Positions 9,726-18,425 of a stretch of 64,000 nucleotides of DNA are shown here, in pieces. The stretch is from NCBI RefSeq assembly GCF_022394535.1, contig NZ_CP089414.1, forward strand, positions 3,906,001 through 3,970,000. The letters run 5' to 3'. The stretch's first letter is position 1. Each line of letters opens with the position of its first letter. A program made the position numbers and the translations under genes. Under the pieces are notes generated by a model. That model did no database searches. It was given only the letters and a program-made list of their open reading frames with translations, and had not been told where the DNA came from. Source of the stretch: Dyella terrae (GTDB lineage: Bacteria; Pseudomonadota; Gammaproteobacteria; Xanthomonadales; Rhodanobacteraceae).

Positions 9726-10431
9726 TTACTTACCAACGGCTATCGCAGCCTGTTCGATCCATTGGGCCACCGCACCTGGGTTGGATACGTAGACGGCGTG
9801 GCTTCCCCCCCACTTCCTTGACGGTGGCGCCGGCGCGCCGGGCCATGTCGCGCTGGGCGGGCGGCGGGATCATGTGGTCGTCGCCCGCGACCAGATACCA
9901 GCTTGGCTTGGACTTCCACGCAGGGGTGGTCACCGCGCCCTGGAGGGCCGCGAGACCCCACGGCACTTGCGAGTCAGCCATGAAGCGGGCGGTCTGGGTG
10001 TCGACATCCGCAGCGAAGCTGGCCTGGAACTTCTCGTTGTCCAGCAATAGAAAACCGTCCTGGGGCGGCAGAATCGGCGGCACTGGCGCACCCGGCGGCG
10101 GGTTCGCGATCAGCGACGCCACGGACTCGCCGGCATCCGGGGCAAACGCGGTGATATAGACCAGTCCGGCCACCTTGGGATCGTTGCCAGCCTCGGTAAC
10201 CACCACGCCGCCGTAGGAGTGGCCGACCAGGATGACTGGCGCCTTCTGTCCTGCGATCACGCGCTTGGTGAATGCCACATCCTCGGCCAGCGAGGTCGTC
10301 GGGTTCTGCACTATGGTCACGTCATAGCCACGGCTCTTGAGCTGCTGGTAGACACCCTGCCAGCCGGAGCCGTCGACAAAGCCGCCGTGAATGAGAACGA
10401 TGGACGCCTGGTTGTTCGTTGCAGTGTTCAT
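9726..10431 (-). pseudogene. Alpha/beta hydrolase (EstC/salicylate-esterase-like), frameshifted near the C-terminus
   Basis: Starts at 10431 (MNTATNNQ) behind GGGAGG. It shows the oxyanion segment VLIHGGFVDGSGW and the nucleophile elbow GHSYGG of small alpha/beta hydrolases of about 230-240 residues. As read, the frame ends at 9730 with an odd basic tail. Dropping one C from the seven-C run at 9805-9811 restores EVGGSHAVYVSNPGAVAQWI, including the expected catalytic His, and a TAA at 9726-9728 for a 234-residue protein. Either the gene is inactivated, or the run varies in length (slippage or a sequencing error). An AraC regulator is divergent at 10557. Confidence 0.75.
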
Positions 10432-10556
10432 GTGAGCCTCCCGTCTGTGATTGCGCTCTGGTGGAGAGCGGACGGGTACAGATTGCTCGCGGGGCCACGC
10501 GGCCAATATCCACTTTTCGCAGTACTATCCAGTTTCCGCAACGACTTGATCGGTTG

Positions 10557-11546
10557 ATGGAGAAGCCCCCTGTGACGCATCTCCAGACCAACGACCTCGA
10601 AGAGGTGCAATCCGTCGTTGCGGGCATCTACTGCGCACATTCCGTGCTGACCTCCGGCGGTGCCAGCGCGGACGCCGCTGGATTGGACCTGATCCGGCGG
10701 GCACCGCAGCCAGTCGTCAAATTGCATTACGGACGCTCAGTCCGGATTGATGCCGGGACTTTCCCGCGCCTCATGCTCATGCAGACGTGCCTCGACGGCA
10801 GCGGCGCGGCGGAACAGGGCTCGCTGCGTGCAGAACTGCGACGCGGCCAGACCGTTCCGTTGTCGCCAGGACTCGCGACGCGGCTGGCGTTCGATAGCCG
10901 CTTCGCGCAGCAATCAGTTCGTCTCGACATCGAGCGGGTTGAAGCGCTTTGCAGTTCCTGGTTGAACGTGCCAGCGCTTGATCGCCCGTTACGGTTCGAC
11001 TTGAATCCTTTCTCTGCGGCACTGGAACAAGCCTGGAGCCAGGCCGTTGGTTTGATCGTGAGCTACGCGCGCAGCGGTTTGCTGCTTCCCGCATCGGCGA
11101 TCGCCAACCTGGACGAGTTCATCGTCTCGCTGGTGCTCTCCCAGCATCCGCATAATTACAGCGACGACCTGCGTCGCCCGCAAAAAGGGCTTCCGCCGCG
11201 ATTGGTTCGCGAGGCCGAGCGTTTGATGCGCGACGGAGAACTCCATCAGACGCCAAGCAAGATAGCCGCGGAGCTTGGCGTCAGCCTGCGCACCCTGGAG
11301 CTGGGATTTCGCGCCGTGCATGATTGCTCACCGAGCGAATTCCTTAGAAGGGTGCGCGTCGCTAAGGCGCGTGAAACCTTGCTCGCACCGAAGGCTACGA
11401 CATCGGTGACCGAGGTCGCGCTTGCTAACGGCTTTCTGCATCTTGCAAGGTTCAGCGCCTATTACCGGGAAGTATTCGGTGAGTCACCAGTCCACACGTT
11501 GCGCCGTAGTCAGCCTAGAGGAACGCTTGCGATGGCTGTCGGGTGA
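10557..11546 (+). CDS. AraC-family transcription regulator
   Basis: A 329-residue regulator. I take the ATG at 10557 (MEKPPVTHL) since the longer frame from 10419 translates promoter DNA and overlaps the divergent hydrolase; no strong ribosome binding site is visible, and a GTG at 10572 is an alternative. Residues about 1-200 are the AraC-type ligand-binding region. The C-terminal HTH module shows PSKIAAELGVSLRTLELGF and VALANGFLHLARFSAYYREV, ending FGESPVHTLRR. Its start is 125 bases from the divergent alpha/beta hydrolase, the usual arrangement of a regulator with its target. Inducer unknown. Confidence 0.85.
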   Translation: MEKPPVTHLQTNDLEEVQSVVAGIYCAHSVLTSGGASADAAGLDLIRRAPQPVVKLHYGRSVRIDAGTFPRLMLMQTCLDGSGAAEQGSLRAELRRGQTVPLSPGLATRLAFDSRFAQQSVRLDIERVEALCSSWLNVPALDRPLRFDLNPFSAALEQAWSQAVGLIVSYARSGLLLPASAIANLDEFIVSLVLSQHPHNYSDDLRRPQKGLPPRLVREAERLMRDGELHQTPSKIAAELGVSLRTLELGFRAVHDCSPSEFLRRVRVAKARETLLAPKATTSVTEVALANGFLHLARFSAYYREVFGESPVHTLRRSQPRGTLAMAVG

Positions 11547-11619
11547 CGGACAACCTGATACCACGTGGCCGTCAGTCATGGCCCCGAGTGCCTACCGTTG
11601 GTTACCTGCATCGTGGGGT

Positions 11620-12204
11620 TCACGGACCCAGGTGCAGTTCCTTGTCGAAAGCATCGTCGACGTCGCAATAGTTGGCGCGGGCTTTGGTCGAGCGCGTGGC
11701 CCGAAAGTAGAACGCCGGATGGCCGGGCAGGCCTTCTTCGTTTTCAGTTAGCTCGTAGTAATCGAAATGCACAGGCGCGTCGTCGGCATAGCTTTGTCCA
11801 AATTCGCGATTGGCGATGATCAGCAAGGCAGGTTGGCTCTTGCCGCCAGAGAGCAAGCGCATGTCGTGCAGCACGCAGTCCGCGCCACCGCTGATAGTGA
11901 CGCCGTACCGTTCGTTCTCTTCACCCTTCTGCTTCTCAAACACCGGTACGAGGCTCCAGGCCTCCTTGCCATCGTCGCCCTTATCTCGCAGATAAAAGGT
12001 GGCGAGGGTGAAGCCGTGCGCATTGAAGTTCTCGCGCGAGGCGAGCACTACCGTGACGTCGTGGTCCTGCAGTCGCACCTTGTTGGGGCCGTTGATCAGC
12101 GGAATCGCTTTGTAACCCGCCAGTTCATCGGCATGCGCCACAACGCCGCCGGCCATGACGAACGAGATCATCGCCGCACCGAATATCCTCAGAACCTTGT
12201 GCAT
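11620..12204 (-). CDS. Secreted protein of unknown function
   Basis: Not recognised. From MHKVLRIF (12204) the product is 194 residues with a signal peptide ending near VVAHA. The mature part is acidic and soluble, with two cysteines (GGADCVLHD, RANYCDVDD) that could form a disulfide. The start is 5 bases beyond the stop of the upstream gene at 12209 and preceded by AAGG, so it is the second gene of a two-gene operon of exported proteins. Confidence 0.6.
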   Translation of the reverse strand: MHKVLRIFGAAMISFVMAGGVVAHADELAGYKAIPLINGPNKVRLQDHDVTVVLASRENFNAHGFTLATFYLRDKGDDGKEAWSLVPVFEKQKGEENERYGVTISGGADCVLHDMRLLSGGKSQPALLIIANREFGQSYADDAPVHFDYYELTENEEGLPGHPAFYFRATRSTKARANYCDVDDAFDKELHLGP

Positions 12205-12208
12205 GACC

Positions 12209-12772
12209 TTAGCCGCCCTCGCCGCAGCCGACGTCGGCTGCACCCATGTGGTCGAAGCCGATAAGCGTTACCGCGGTTTGTCCTTGCGTGGGGTATTGGA
12301 CATCGGTGTCCATGATGTTCTGCGGCCACGCGTGTGCTTTTTGCTCTGCGACGCTCAACTTGCTGGCGGCTGCACGGGGCAGATGGAACGCCTGGCGTAC
12401 CTGCGCTTCGCTCCAGGTTCCCTTCAGCGTGATGCTCACGGCCTGCAGATTGCCATGCTCCCAACTCAGAACGACATGTGTCGCGAGCGGGTGTACCTCC
12501 GTGGCGAGACGGTCCGGGAATTCGGGGCCTTCGTAATAAGCATCCGGCGTCTTGCAGATATCGCCGCGATTCTGATAACCCTTCAATGCACAATTGAAGC
12601 GCGTATCGCGGTAACCCAGCGTCTTCTCAGTGAAGCAGCCGTAATCCGCTGGCGACATGCGAAGCCACGAACGAACGTCGATGCGTGGCGCTGCAAGTGC
12701 GGCGTCCACCGTGGTCTGCGCCGTGGCCATGGAGGACACGGCTAAAAGCCCAAAGGCAATCCATTTCTTCAC
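12209..12772 (-). CDS. Secreted protein of unknown function
   Basis: Not recognised. It has 187 residues with a clean signal peptide (MKKWIAFGLLAVSSMATAQ). The mature part contains four cysteines (DYGCF, RFNCAL, DICKTP, DVGCGEGG), consistent with a disulfide-bonded periplasmic protein. The N-terminal WLRMSPADYGCF segment and the Ala-rich LPRAAASKLSVAEQ helix are the only notable stretches. First gene of the pair with 11620-12204, with a 68-base leader region before it. Confidence 0.6.
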   Translation of the reverse strand: MKKWIAFGLLAVSSMATAQTTVDAALAAPRIDVRSWLRMSPADYGCFTEKTLGYRDTRFNCALKGYQNRGDICKTPDAYYEGPEFPDRLATEVHPLATHVVLSWEHGNLQAVSITLKGTWSEAQVRQAFHLPRAAASKLSVAEQKAHAWPQNIMDTDVQYPTQGQTAVTLIGFDHMGAADVGCGEGG

Positions 12773-12840
12773 GATCTTCCCTGAAGCGTCGAAGGAGGGG
12801 GGGAGGGCGCTATGGTAGGGGAGTCGGGACAGCGGCGATA

Positions 12841-13830
12841 TCAGTCACTTGATTTGCCGTGAGCGTCCAGCCAGGGCGCAAGGGATACAAACCATATGTT
12901 GTCGCTACCGTTGTCCCACGACTGCATGCGAGTGATGTCCGCTTGGGCTTGTTCCAGCGTTCGCGGATAGTGCACGGGTAGGGATCGGGTGCTGCTGAAA
13001 TACAGCGTGCGGTGATCGGGGCTCAAGTGTGATCCCCAAGGACCTTTTACGTTGATGTTCTCGCCGAGGTCCACTGGCTTGCCCCAGCCTTCGCTATCGC
13101 GGAAGGCGATGTAGAGACGATCCGGGTCGTCCTTGCCTCCGAAGTTCGCATCGAACACGATGAAGGATTCATCTGGCGCCACGGCGGGGTCGAGCTTGTG
13201 CGCGGTTGCATCGCCCAGGTTCACCGGTACGGGAGGCAGATAGGTACCGTTGCGGTATTGCGAGCGAAACAGACGGAAGTCGTCCTCCTCCCCGGGGCGC
13301 TGGAAATACACGCTGCCATCCGCGGTCACGGCGGGGGCATAAGTGCGAGAACTGCTGTTCACTACATCCGGCAGTCTTACCGGTTGGCCCCAACCGTTGC
13401 CTTTGCGATCCACACGCCATAAATGACCGCCGGAGCCGGGCCGCACCTTGCCGCTGGCCATCACTGCATCAAGTGCTTTGCCGCCTTCGTGATCAGGGCG
13501 GTTGGAAGAAAAGATCAGAAAGCTGCCGTCCGGCGCCATCGCAGGATCGTGATCAAGCCATTGCCCCGAGAATGGCGCCACTGTTGGCGAGCTCCAGATG
13601 CCGTTCACGCGATGTGACACCATAATGGCCGCGTTGGGCCAGTTGATGCGATCGAAGAAGACAGTATCGCCATCGGGCGTAAATGCTGCGGAGTCCTCGT
13701 TGGCGGGGCCGGAAATCACGCCGGGCGCAAACACCTGGGGTGCATCGGATGTCACCGATTGCGCGTATACGCTCGTTATCAGGACCGTCGCGCTGCACAG
13801 GGCGGTCAACCAACGGGACAGACGCTTCAT
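12841..13830 (-). CDS. Secreted PD40/TolB-like beta-propeller protein
   Basis: A 329-residue protein. The start at 13830 (MKRLSRWL) is chosen for AGAAGGA upstream and for the signal peptide ending near VYAQ. Repeated blades of the WD40-like/PD40 type are visible: AAFTPDGDTVFFDR, PAMAPDGSFLIFSSNRP, PAVTADGSVYFQRP, PAVAPDESFIVFDANF and HLSPDHRTLYFSSTR. Such propellers occur in TolB and in many periplasmic proteins with a binding role, so a periplasmic interaction function is likely, but nothing shows a partner. It is a single gene on the minus strand. Confidence 0.75.
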   Translation of the reverse strand: MKRLSRWLTALCSATVLITSVYAQSVTSDAPQVFAPGVISGPANEDSAAFTPDGDTVFFDRINWPNAAIMVSHRVNGIWSSPTVAPFSGQWLDHDPAMAPDGSFLIFSSNRPDHEGGKALDAVMASGKVRPGSGGHLWRVDRKGNGWGQPVRLPDVVNSSSRTYAPAVTADGSVYFQRPGEEDDFRLFRSQYRNGTYLPPVPVNLGDATAHKLDPAVAPDESFIVFDANFGGKDDPDRLYIAFRDSEGWGKPVDLGENINVKGPWGSHLSPDHRTLYFSSTRSLPVHYPRTLEQAQADITRMQSWDNGSDNIWFVSLAPWLDAHGKSSD

Positions 13831-14195
13831 GCAATCGATCCTTCTGCGGAATGGGAACGACGGGGCGTACTTCGGGGCGGCGCCATTCTTGCGTTCGTGC
13901 CTGGGCGAATGGACGTGCTTGAAGTCATGCGGCCGGAGCGGAGATGGGCTCTTGCCAAACTCGGCTGTGCTATTTGCACGCCCTGCACTGTGCCGGTGGC
14001 CTGTCGCGTGCAGACGGACCGCCATCTGACGTTGACCAAGTCGACATGGAGTGGGGTGCGGCGTCACCATCCACTTGATCACGCTGGGGTGAGGTGCCTG
14101 GTGCGCTTCTGACCGTGCTTACGTCACTTGTGGCTGGGGCGCCTTGCCGTTGCGACACGGGTTCTCGACGGAAGGGCGCCGCCATTTCGGCGGCG
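13831..14195. other. Gene-free stretch between the propeller gene and the mannosyltransferase-like gene
   Basis: The 365 bases contain the promoter and leader of the propeller gene (AGAAGGA just before 13830) and a GC hairpin beside the stop of the gene at 14196. Open frames here are short, overlap one another on both strands and have no recognisable product, so I call no gene. Confidence 0.5.
14177..14195 (-). terminator. GC hairpin immediately after the mannosyltransferase-like gene
   Basis: CGCCGCC (14177-14183) and GGCGGCG (14189-14195) pair perfectly around a 5-base loop, starting right at the stop codon at 14196. There is no T run on the minus strand, so it may be a weak terminator or an mRNA 3'-end stabiliser. 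Confidence 0.4.
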
Positions 14196-15356
14196 TCATA
14201 TCAGTTTGGACGAGAAGAAAAGCATCGCCATTGGGTAAGCCAGAACGGCGGCGGCCACTGTCAGTACAACCTGGAGCTTTGGAGGCAGGTGGCGCAGCAG
14301 CGGACAGGCTGGAGCGAGAAGGGCTTCTGCGCGGTAGATGCTCACACCTCCGCCCATGACCAGAGGGAACAGCCAGAAAATCTGCAAGTAAACGAAAAGA
14401 AGAACATCTTGGCGAGTTAGCTCCGTTCGATGCCGAAGAACGGCGATGCTCACGCTTAGAACGAATATGGCGACCAGGGCGCTTTGCATGGCGGGCGCGA
14501 CATCCACGGTCCATGTGCGTGGCGTCGTTGCCAGAGGGGCCAAGTTGTTCCACAACGTCGCAAGAGGATTGTGCATCCCGTGACCGTATTTCTCCTGAAC
14601 CTTGAAGAAGGCCATCCAGTCGCCGACTTCCATTCGATGCAAGGTGAGTACCGCGATAAAGCCGAAGAAAGTGAGCGCGGCGGCAATCAGGCCCACTTTC
14701 AACATGGGCAACGAGCGATCGCGGTACGTGGTGACGAGCGTATAGATGAGCGCGACAGGGGCCAGCAGGAAACCAGTGGAGTAGCTGAAGGACGCGAGTG
14801 CGCCGGCGGCACTTGAAATGAAGGCTCGTCGTTCAAGCAGGCCGCAAAGCGAAAGCGTTGCGAAAAACGTGAATACCGATATGGGAAAGACGGCGTGGTA
14901 GTAGATGTTCCCCGGGAATACCGCAGCCAGGAGCAGGCATAGAAGATTGCGGTAATTTAATACGCCCCCCAGAAGCTTTATCCAAATGAGCCATAGCGTT
15001 CCGAGCTGAAACAGTGTCGAGAGCACCATGCCGGCGAGAGAGGCCGAGACGCCTGTCCACGAAACTACGCGGATCATCAGGGAGTAGCCTGGGAACCATC
15101 CTGCGTTGCCGCACCAGGCATTGGGATCCATCCCTGCTACGCGGGAACATGAAAAGAACTCGTAGCCAGTATTGGCGATCGCAAGATAATGACCCGAGTC
15201 AAATCGAGTGTGCATCGCCGGGTCCAGAGGATTGCTAGCACCCGAATGCAGGGCAGTCAGGCCAATCAACAGACGCGCGAATAGCAGCGCGACCAAAGGC
15301 ACTCCCCATGCCAGGGCAAGGTCCTTGGCGTTGTTTCTTTCGATATGGATATTCAA
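14196..15356 (-). CDS. Polytopic membrane protein, PIG-V/GPI mannosyltransferase 2-like (GT-C fold)
   Basis: A 386-residue protein with about nine or ten hydrophobic segments. The first loop contains RFDSGHYLAIANTGY, and then WFPGYSLMIR. These match the pattern of PIG-V-type GT-C glycosyltransferases (an Asp followed by a GxY element, then an FPxYP-like element), which use polyprenyl-phosphate sugars on the extracytoplasmic side. Bacterial members exist but their acceptors are mostly unknown. It stands alone, without other cell-envelope genes beside it. The family call rests on motif pattern and topology only. Confidence 0.6.
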   Translation of the reverse strand: MNIHIERNNAKDLALAWGVPLVALLFARLLIGLTALHSGASNPLDPAMHTRFDSGHYLAIANTGYEFFSCSRVAGMDPNAWCGNAGWFPGYSLMIRVVSWTGVSASLAGMVLSTLFQLGTLWLIWIKLLGGVLNYRNLLCLLLAAVFPGNIYYHAVFPISVFTFFATLSLCGLLERRAFISSAAGALASFSYSTGFLLAPVALIYTLVTTYRDRSLPMLKVGLIAAALTFFGFIAVLTLHRMEVGDWMAFFKVQEKYGHGMHNPLATLWNNLAPLATTPRTWTVDVAPAMQSALVAIFVLSVSIAVLRHRTELTRQDVLLFVYLQIFWLFPLVMGGGVSIYRAEALLAPACPLLRHLPPKLQVVLTVAAAVLAYPMAMLFFSSKLI

Positions 15357-15962
15357 GTTGAGTCTTCATCACTGCGCATTCGCATGCTCGTCCAGGAACT
15401 TCCTGGTCGATGTGGTTTTCGCGTTTACGCAACCCCTGTTCGCAACCATGCGCAGCTGTCCGCCACGCACGCCCCTTAGGGATCCTTGAACCTAATATCT
15501 TTCGGATCCGTCGCGAAATATTGCCATGTTTCGGCAAGTTTTTAATGTGCACAGGCTTGTCGGGGGAACTTGTGTGCATGGGAATGGCTGTAAATAAGAC
15601 GTATTCTTACTTTTTGAGCCGAATCTGCCATTGGGGCAGCGTCGTTTCACTTTCGGTTGCCTGTGCGCTGCCGCGTTGCCAGGCGCTGATATCCGATGAC
15701 TAGCGTCGCCGTCATGTACACGGCAATCGTTGCATCAGGGCGCGGTGCACCCCTTTCTTCCCACACCCGAACGTGGCGGTGTGAAGATTGTGACCCTGCT
15801 CAATGCCCAGACGCAGCCATGGCATGGCTACTACTACCTGCCGCACATGACGTTGTCGCATCCCGTAAACGGTGACGCGTTACCGCAGCACATGCGCCTG
15901 GATACTCCTAGCCCGGCGCGTGGTTGATGAATGGGCGCGAAGGGTCTGGACGCCTGAATCAC

Positions 15963-15983
15963 AAATGAGATAGATTCTCATTT
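15963..15983. promoter_or_regulatory. Fur box upstream of the haem uptake operon
   Basis: AAATGAGA (15963-15970) and TCTCATTT (15976-15983) form a perfect 8-bp inverted repeat around TAGAT. This is the arrangement of Fur operators (AATGAGAAT-type half-sites). It lies about 125 bases before hmuR, so iron-loaded Fur is expected to repress the operon. Confidence 0.85.
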
Positions 15984-16057
15984 AGATGGCGCCCTCTTAG
16001 CTCTCCCAGGGGCGTCCTGTTTCACTTCGGCCGCCAGCTCGGGCAGCAATTCGCCTT

Positions 16058-16096
16058 CTTTGCCAGCTAGCCGCGTGACTACCACGCTTGGCAAAG
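16058..16096 (+). promoter_or_regulatory. Leader hairpin sequestering the hmuR Shine-Dalgarno sequence
   Basis: CTTTGCCA (16058-16065) pairs perfectly with TGGCAAAG (16089-16096). Inside it, GCGTG (16073-16077) pairs with CACGC (16083-16087) around ACTAC. The right arm contains AAAG of the AAAGGA ribosome binding site (16093-16098), 10 bases from the hmuR ATG. The fold would hide the ribosome binding site, the architecture of an RNA thermometer or other translational switch. Seen by eye; not energy-calculated. Confidence 0.5.
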
Positions 16097-16108
16097 GAAT
16101 GATTTCAC

Positions 16109-18412
16109 ATGCTGCGTTCTACCCCGCTGGCCGCCGTTATCGGCGCCCTGTTGTCCCTGCCTGTCTTCGCCGCGGAGCCGGCTGCGCTCGCGCCTGATGC
16201 GAAGTCCGCCACCGATCTGCCGGCCCTGCAGGTTACGGCGCTTGCGCCGACCATCGAACTCAACACGCCGGGTACAGTCTCGGTGATCGATCGCGTGCAG
16301 ATGGACCGCCATCTGACGCTGACCATCCGCGACCTGGTGAAGTACGAGCCAGGCGTTTCGGTGATCGGCACGGCCGGCCGTTTCGGCCTGGATAGCTTCA
16401 ATATCCGTGGCCTGTCGGGTAACCGTACCCGCATCGAGATCGACGGCGTGTCCATGCCGGCATCGTTCGGTGCGAATGTGGCCGGCGGCAGCTTCCGTGC
16501 GGGGCGCAACTTCATCGACCTCGACGACGTCAAGCAAGTGGACATCGTGCGCGGCCCGGCGTCGGTGCTCTATCCCTCCGATGCGCTGGGTGGCGTGGTG
16601 AGCCTGAGGACAAAAGATCCCGCCGATTACCTGCGCAACGACGGCAAAAACTACATCGCGGTGAAGGAGCAGTACGACAGCACCGATCGCAGCCTGTCGA
16701 CCACGGCCACTCTCGCTGGCGGTGATGCGCGCAACGGCGTGCTGTTCGTGGCTAACCATCGTGAGGGCAACGAGACCAGCAACATGGGTGATGTCGGCGG
16801 CACGGGCGCCACGCGCACGCGTCCCGACCCGATGACGTATCAACTGGATAGCTTCCTCGGCAAGTACGTGCACACGGCTGATAGTGGCCGTACCGATCGC
16901 GTCACCGTGGACGGTTCACAGACGCGCACGCGCACCGATTCTTTGTCCAGCGTGACGGGTAGTACGAGCTTCTACCGCTCACAGGACGAGGACATGCGCT
17001 TCCGTGCAAGCGTGGGGCAATGGTTCCCACGGTTCGACAGCGTGATGGCCGATACGCTGGATTGGAACGCGTACTGGCAGAAGAGCCGCACCCGAACCAA
17101 CACCCAGACGGATACGGCGACCGTGCTGCGCTTCTACGAGAACCTGCCGCTGCAGGAGAAGGTGGCGGGCGGAAAGATCGTGGCTGTGAAGTCGTTGGGT
17201 GAAGGCTCGGCGGTGGGCCAGTCCATCAGCTACGGCGCCGAGCTGTCGCGCACCGATGCGGAATCCAGCGTCGACGGTTATGGGGTGAACAAGAAAACCG
17301 GCGCGACCGGCAAGACGAAAGCCTTCCTGCCGGGCAACTATCCCCTGCACCTGATTCCTTCCAGTGAAACCGATCGCTACTCGATCTTCGGTCAGGATGA
17401 AATTGGCCTGATGGATGGACGGTTGTTGCTCACTCCCGCCGTGCGCGTGGATCGCTACGAGTACAAGCCAGACGCCGACGCGCTCTATTCGGCCTACAAC
17501 CCCGGTTACGTGCCCCAAAACTACGAGAAGACCCATGCGTCACCGAAGTTCGGTGCGCTGTGGCGCTTCAATGACACGTTGAGCGCGTACTTCAACTATG
17601 CACAAGGTTTCCGTCCGCCGCTTTACAGCGAGATTGCCGGTGCGTGGAACGAGCAGCCGTTCCCTGGCTTCAACATCGCCTTCCTGCCTAATGCCAACCT
17701 GAAGGCCGAAACCAGTCGGGGCTTCGAGCTCGGTTTACGCGGCAAGGGCGAGGCCGGCTGGTTCAATGTTGCCGCGTACTACAACCGTTATCGCAACTTC
17801 ATCTGGTCGGGCTACCAGCTTCCTGCATCGCAGGTGCCTGGTTGGGTGCAGGTCATGCCTGGGATGAACTTCTACTACCAGGCGGTGAATGCACCCAAGG
17901 CCTTTATCAAGGGCGCCGAAGCGAGCGGTGCGCTGCGCCTTGCGCAGTTCAGCGATGCGCTGGAGGGCTGGACGCTCAGGGGCAATGCTTCTATTGCCAC
18001 GGGCCGGCTGATTGAGCCGGGTGACACGGGCTACAGCCCGCTCAACACCGTGGACCCCGCCAAGCTCGTGCTGGGTGTGAGTTACGACGCCACGCAATGG
18101 GGCGTGGAGCTGATCGGTACCGGTGTGCGGCGCCATACCGCGCTCGATAACCCGGCGGACTTCCGCCCCGGCGGCTACGCCACCTTCGACCTGTATGCGC
18201 ACTACACGCCCATCGAAAACCTGGAGCTCTTTGCCGGCGTGAGCAACCTGGGTAATCGCAAGTATTGGGATTGGGGCAACTTGAACGGCGGCACCTTGGG
18301 CAACCTGGTGACCGGTAACGGCCTCAACGACTCCGGCACCGGTGGCGTTCCTGCCGATCGCCTCACCATGCCCGGTCGCACCTTCAGCGTTGCCGCCAAG
18401 ATCGCCTTCTGA
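16109..18412 (+). CDS. hmuR: TonB-dependent haem/haemoglobin receptor
   Basis: A 767-residue outer-membrane receptor that should bind haem or haemoproteins and pass haem to the periplasm using TonB energy. A signal peptide ends near VFAAE, and a TonB-box-like LPALQVTALA follows. The plug contains RDLVKYEPGVSV, GRFGLDSFNIRGLSGNR and VRGPASVLYPSDALGGVV, typical of the TonB-dependent haemoglobin/transferrin/lactoferrin receptor family. The barrel ends in Phe. It heads an operon with hmuSTUV, which fixes the substrate as haem. A Fur box and a hairpin over the ribosome binding site lie upstream. A 13-base gap with GAGAGGAG separates it from hmuS. Confidence 0.93.
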   Translation: MLRSTPLAAVIGALLSLPVFAAEPAALAPDAKSATDLPALQVTALAPTIELNTPGTVSVIDRVQMDRHLTLTIRDLVKYEPGVSVIGTAGRFGLDSFNIRGLSGNRTRIEIDGVSMPASFGANVAGGSFRAGRNFIDLDDVKQVDIVRGPASVLYPSDALGGVVSLRTKDPADYLRNDGKNYIAVKEQYDSTDRSLSTTATLAGGDARNGVLFVANHREGNETSNMGDVGGTGATRTRPDPMTYQLDSFLGKYVHTADSGRTDRVTVDGSQTRTRTDSLSSVTGSTSFYRSQDEDMRFRASVGQWFPRFDSVMADTLDWNAYWQKSRTRTNTQTDTATVLRFYENLPLQEKVAGGKIVAVKSLGEGSAVGQSISYGAELSRTDAESSVDGYGVNKKTGATGKTKAFLPGNYPLHLIPSSETDRYSIFGQDEIGLMDGRLLLTPAVRVDRYEYKPDADALYSAYNPGYVPQNYEKTHASPKFGALWRFNDTLSAYFNYAQGFRPPLYSEIAGAWNEQPFPGFNIAFLPNANLKAETSRGFELGLRGKGEAGWFNVAAYYNRYRNFIWSGYQLPASQVPGWVQVMPGMNFYYQAVNAPKAFIKGAEASGALRLAQFSDALEGWTLRGNASIATGRLIEPGDTGYSPLNTVDPAKLVLGVSYDATQWGVELIGTGVRRHTALDNPADFRPGGYATFDLYAHYTPIENLELFAGVSNLGNRKYWDWGNLNGGTLGNLVTGNGLNDSGTGGVPADRLTMPGRTFSVAAKIAF

Positions 18413-18425
18413 GAGGAGCGTCGTC

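Larger units (their letters stand above)
15357..16108. other. Long intergenic region carrying the hmu promoter; no convincing gene
   Basis: These 752 bases hold the divergent promoters of the membrane protein (minus) and the haem operon (plus). A Fur box lies at 15963-15983 and a leader hairpin at 16058-16096. A 65-codon open frame at 15730-15927 (with QPWHGYYYLPHM) looks more protein-like than chance but has no clear ribosome binding site and I do not recognise it; it may be a remnant. The part from 15357 to 15700 is AT-richer than its surroundings and shows nothing I can name. Confidence 0.5.

Noticed and set aside
15730..15927. 65-codon open frame before the haem operon
   Set aside because: Some protein-like content (QPWHGYYYLPHM) but no ribosome binding site, no recognised family and no conserved neighbour; noted only as a possible remnant.
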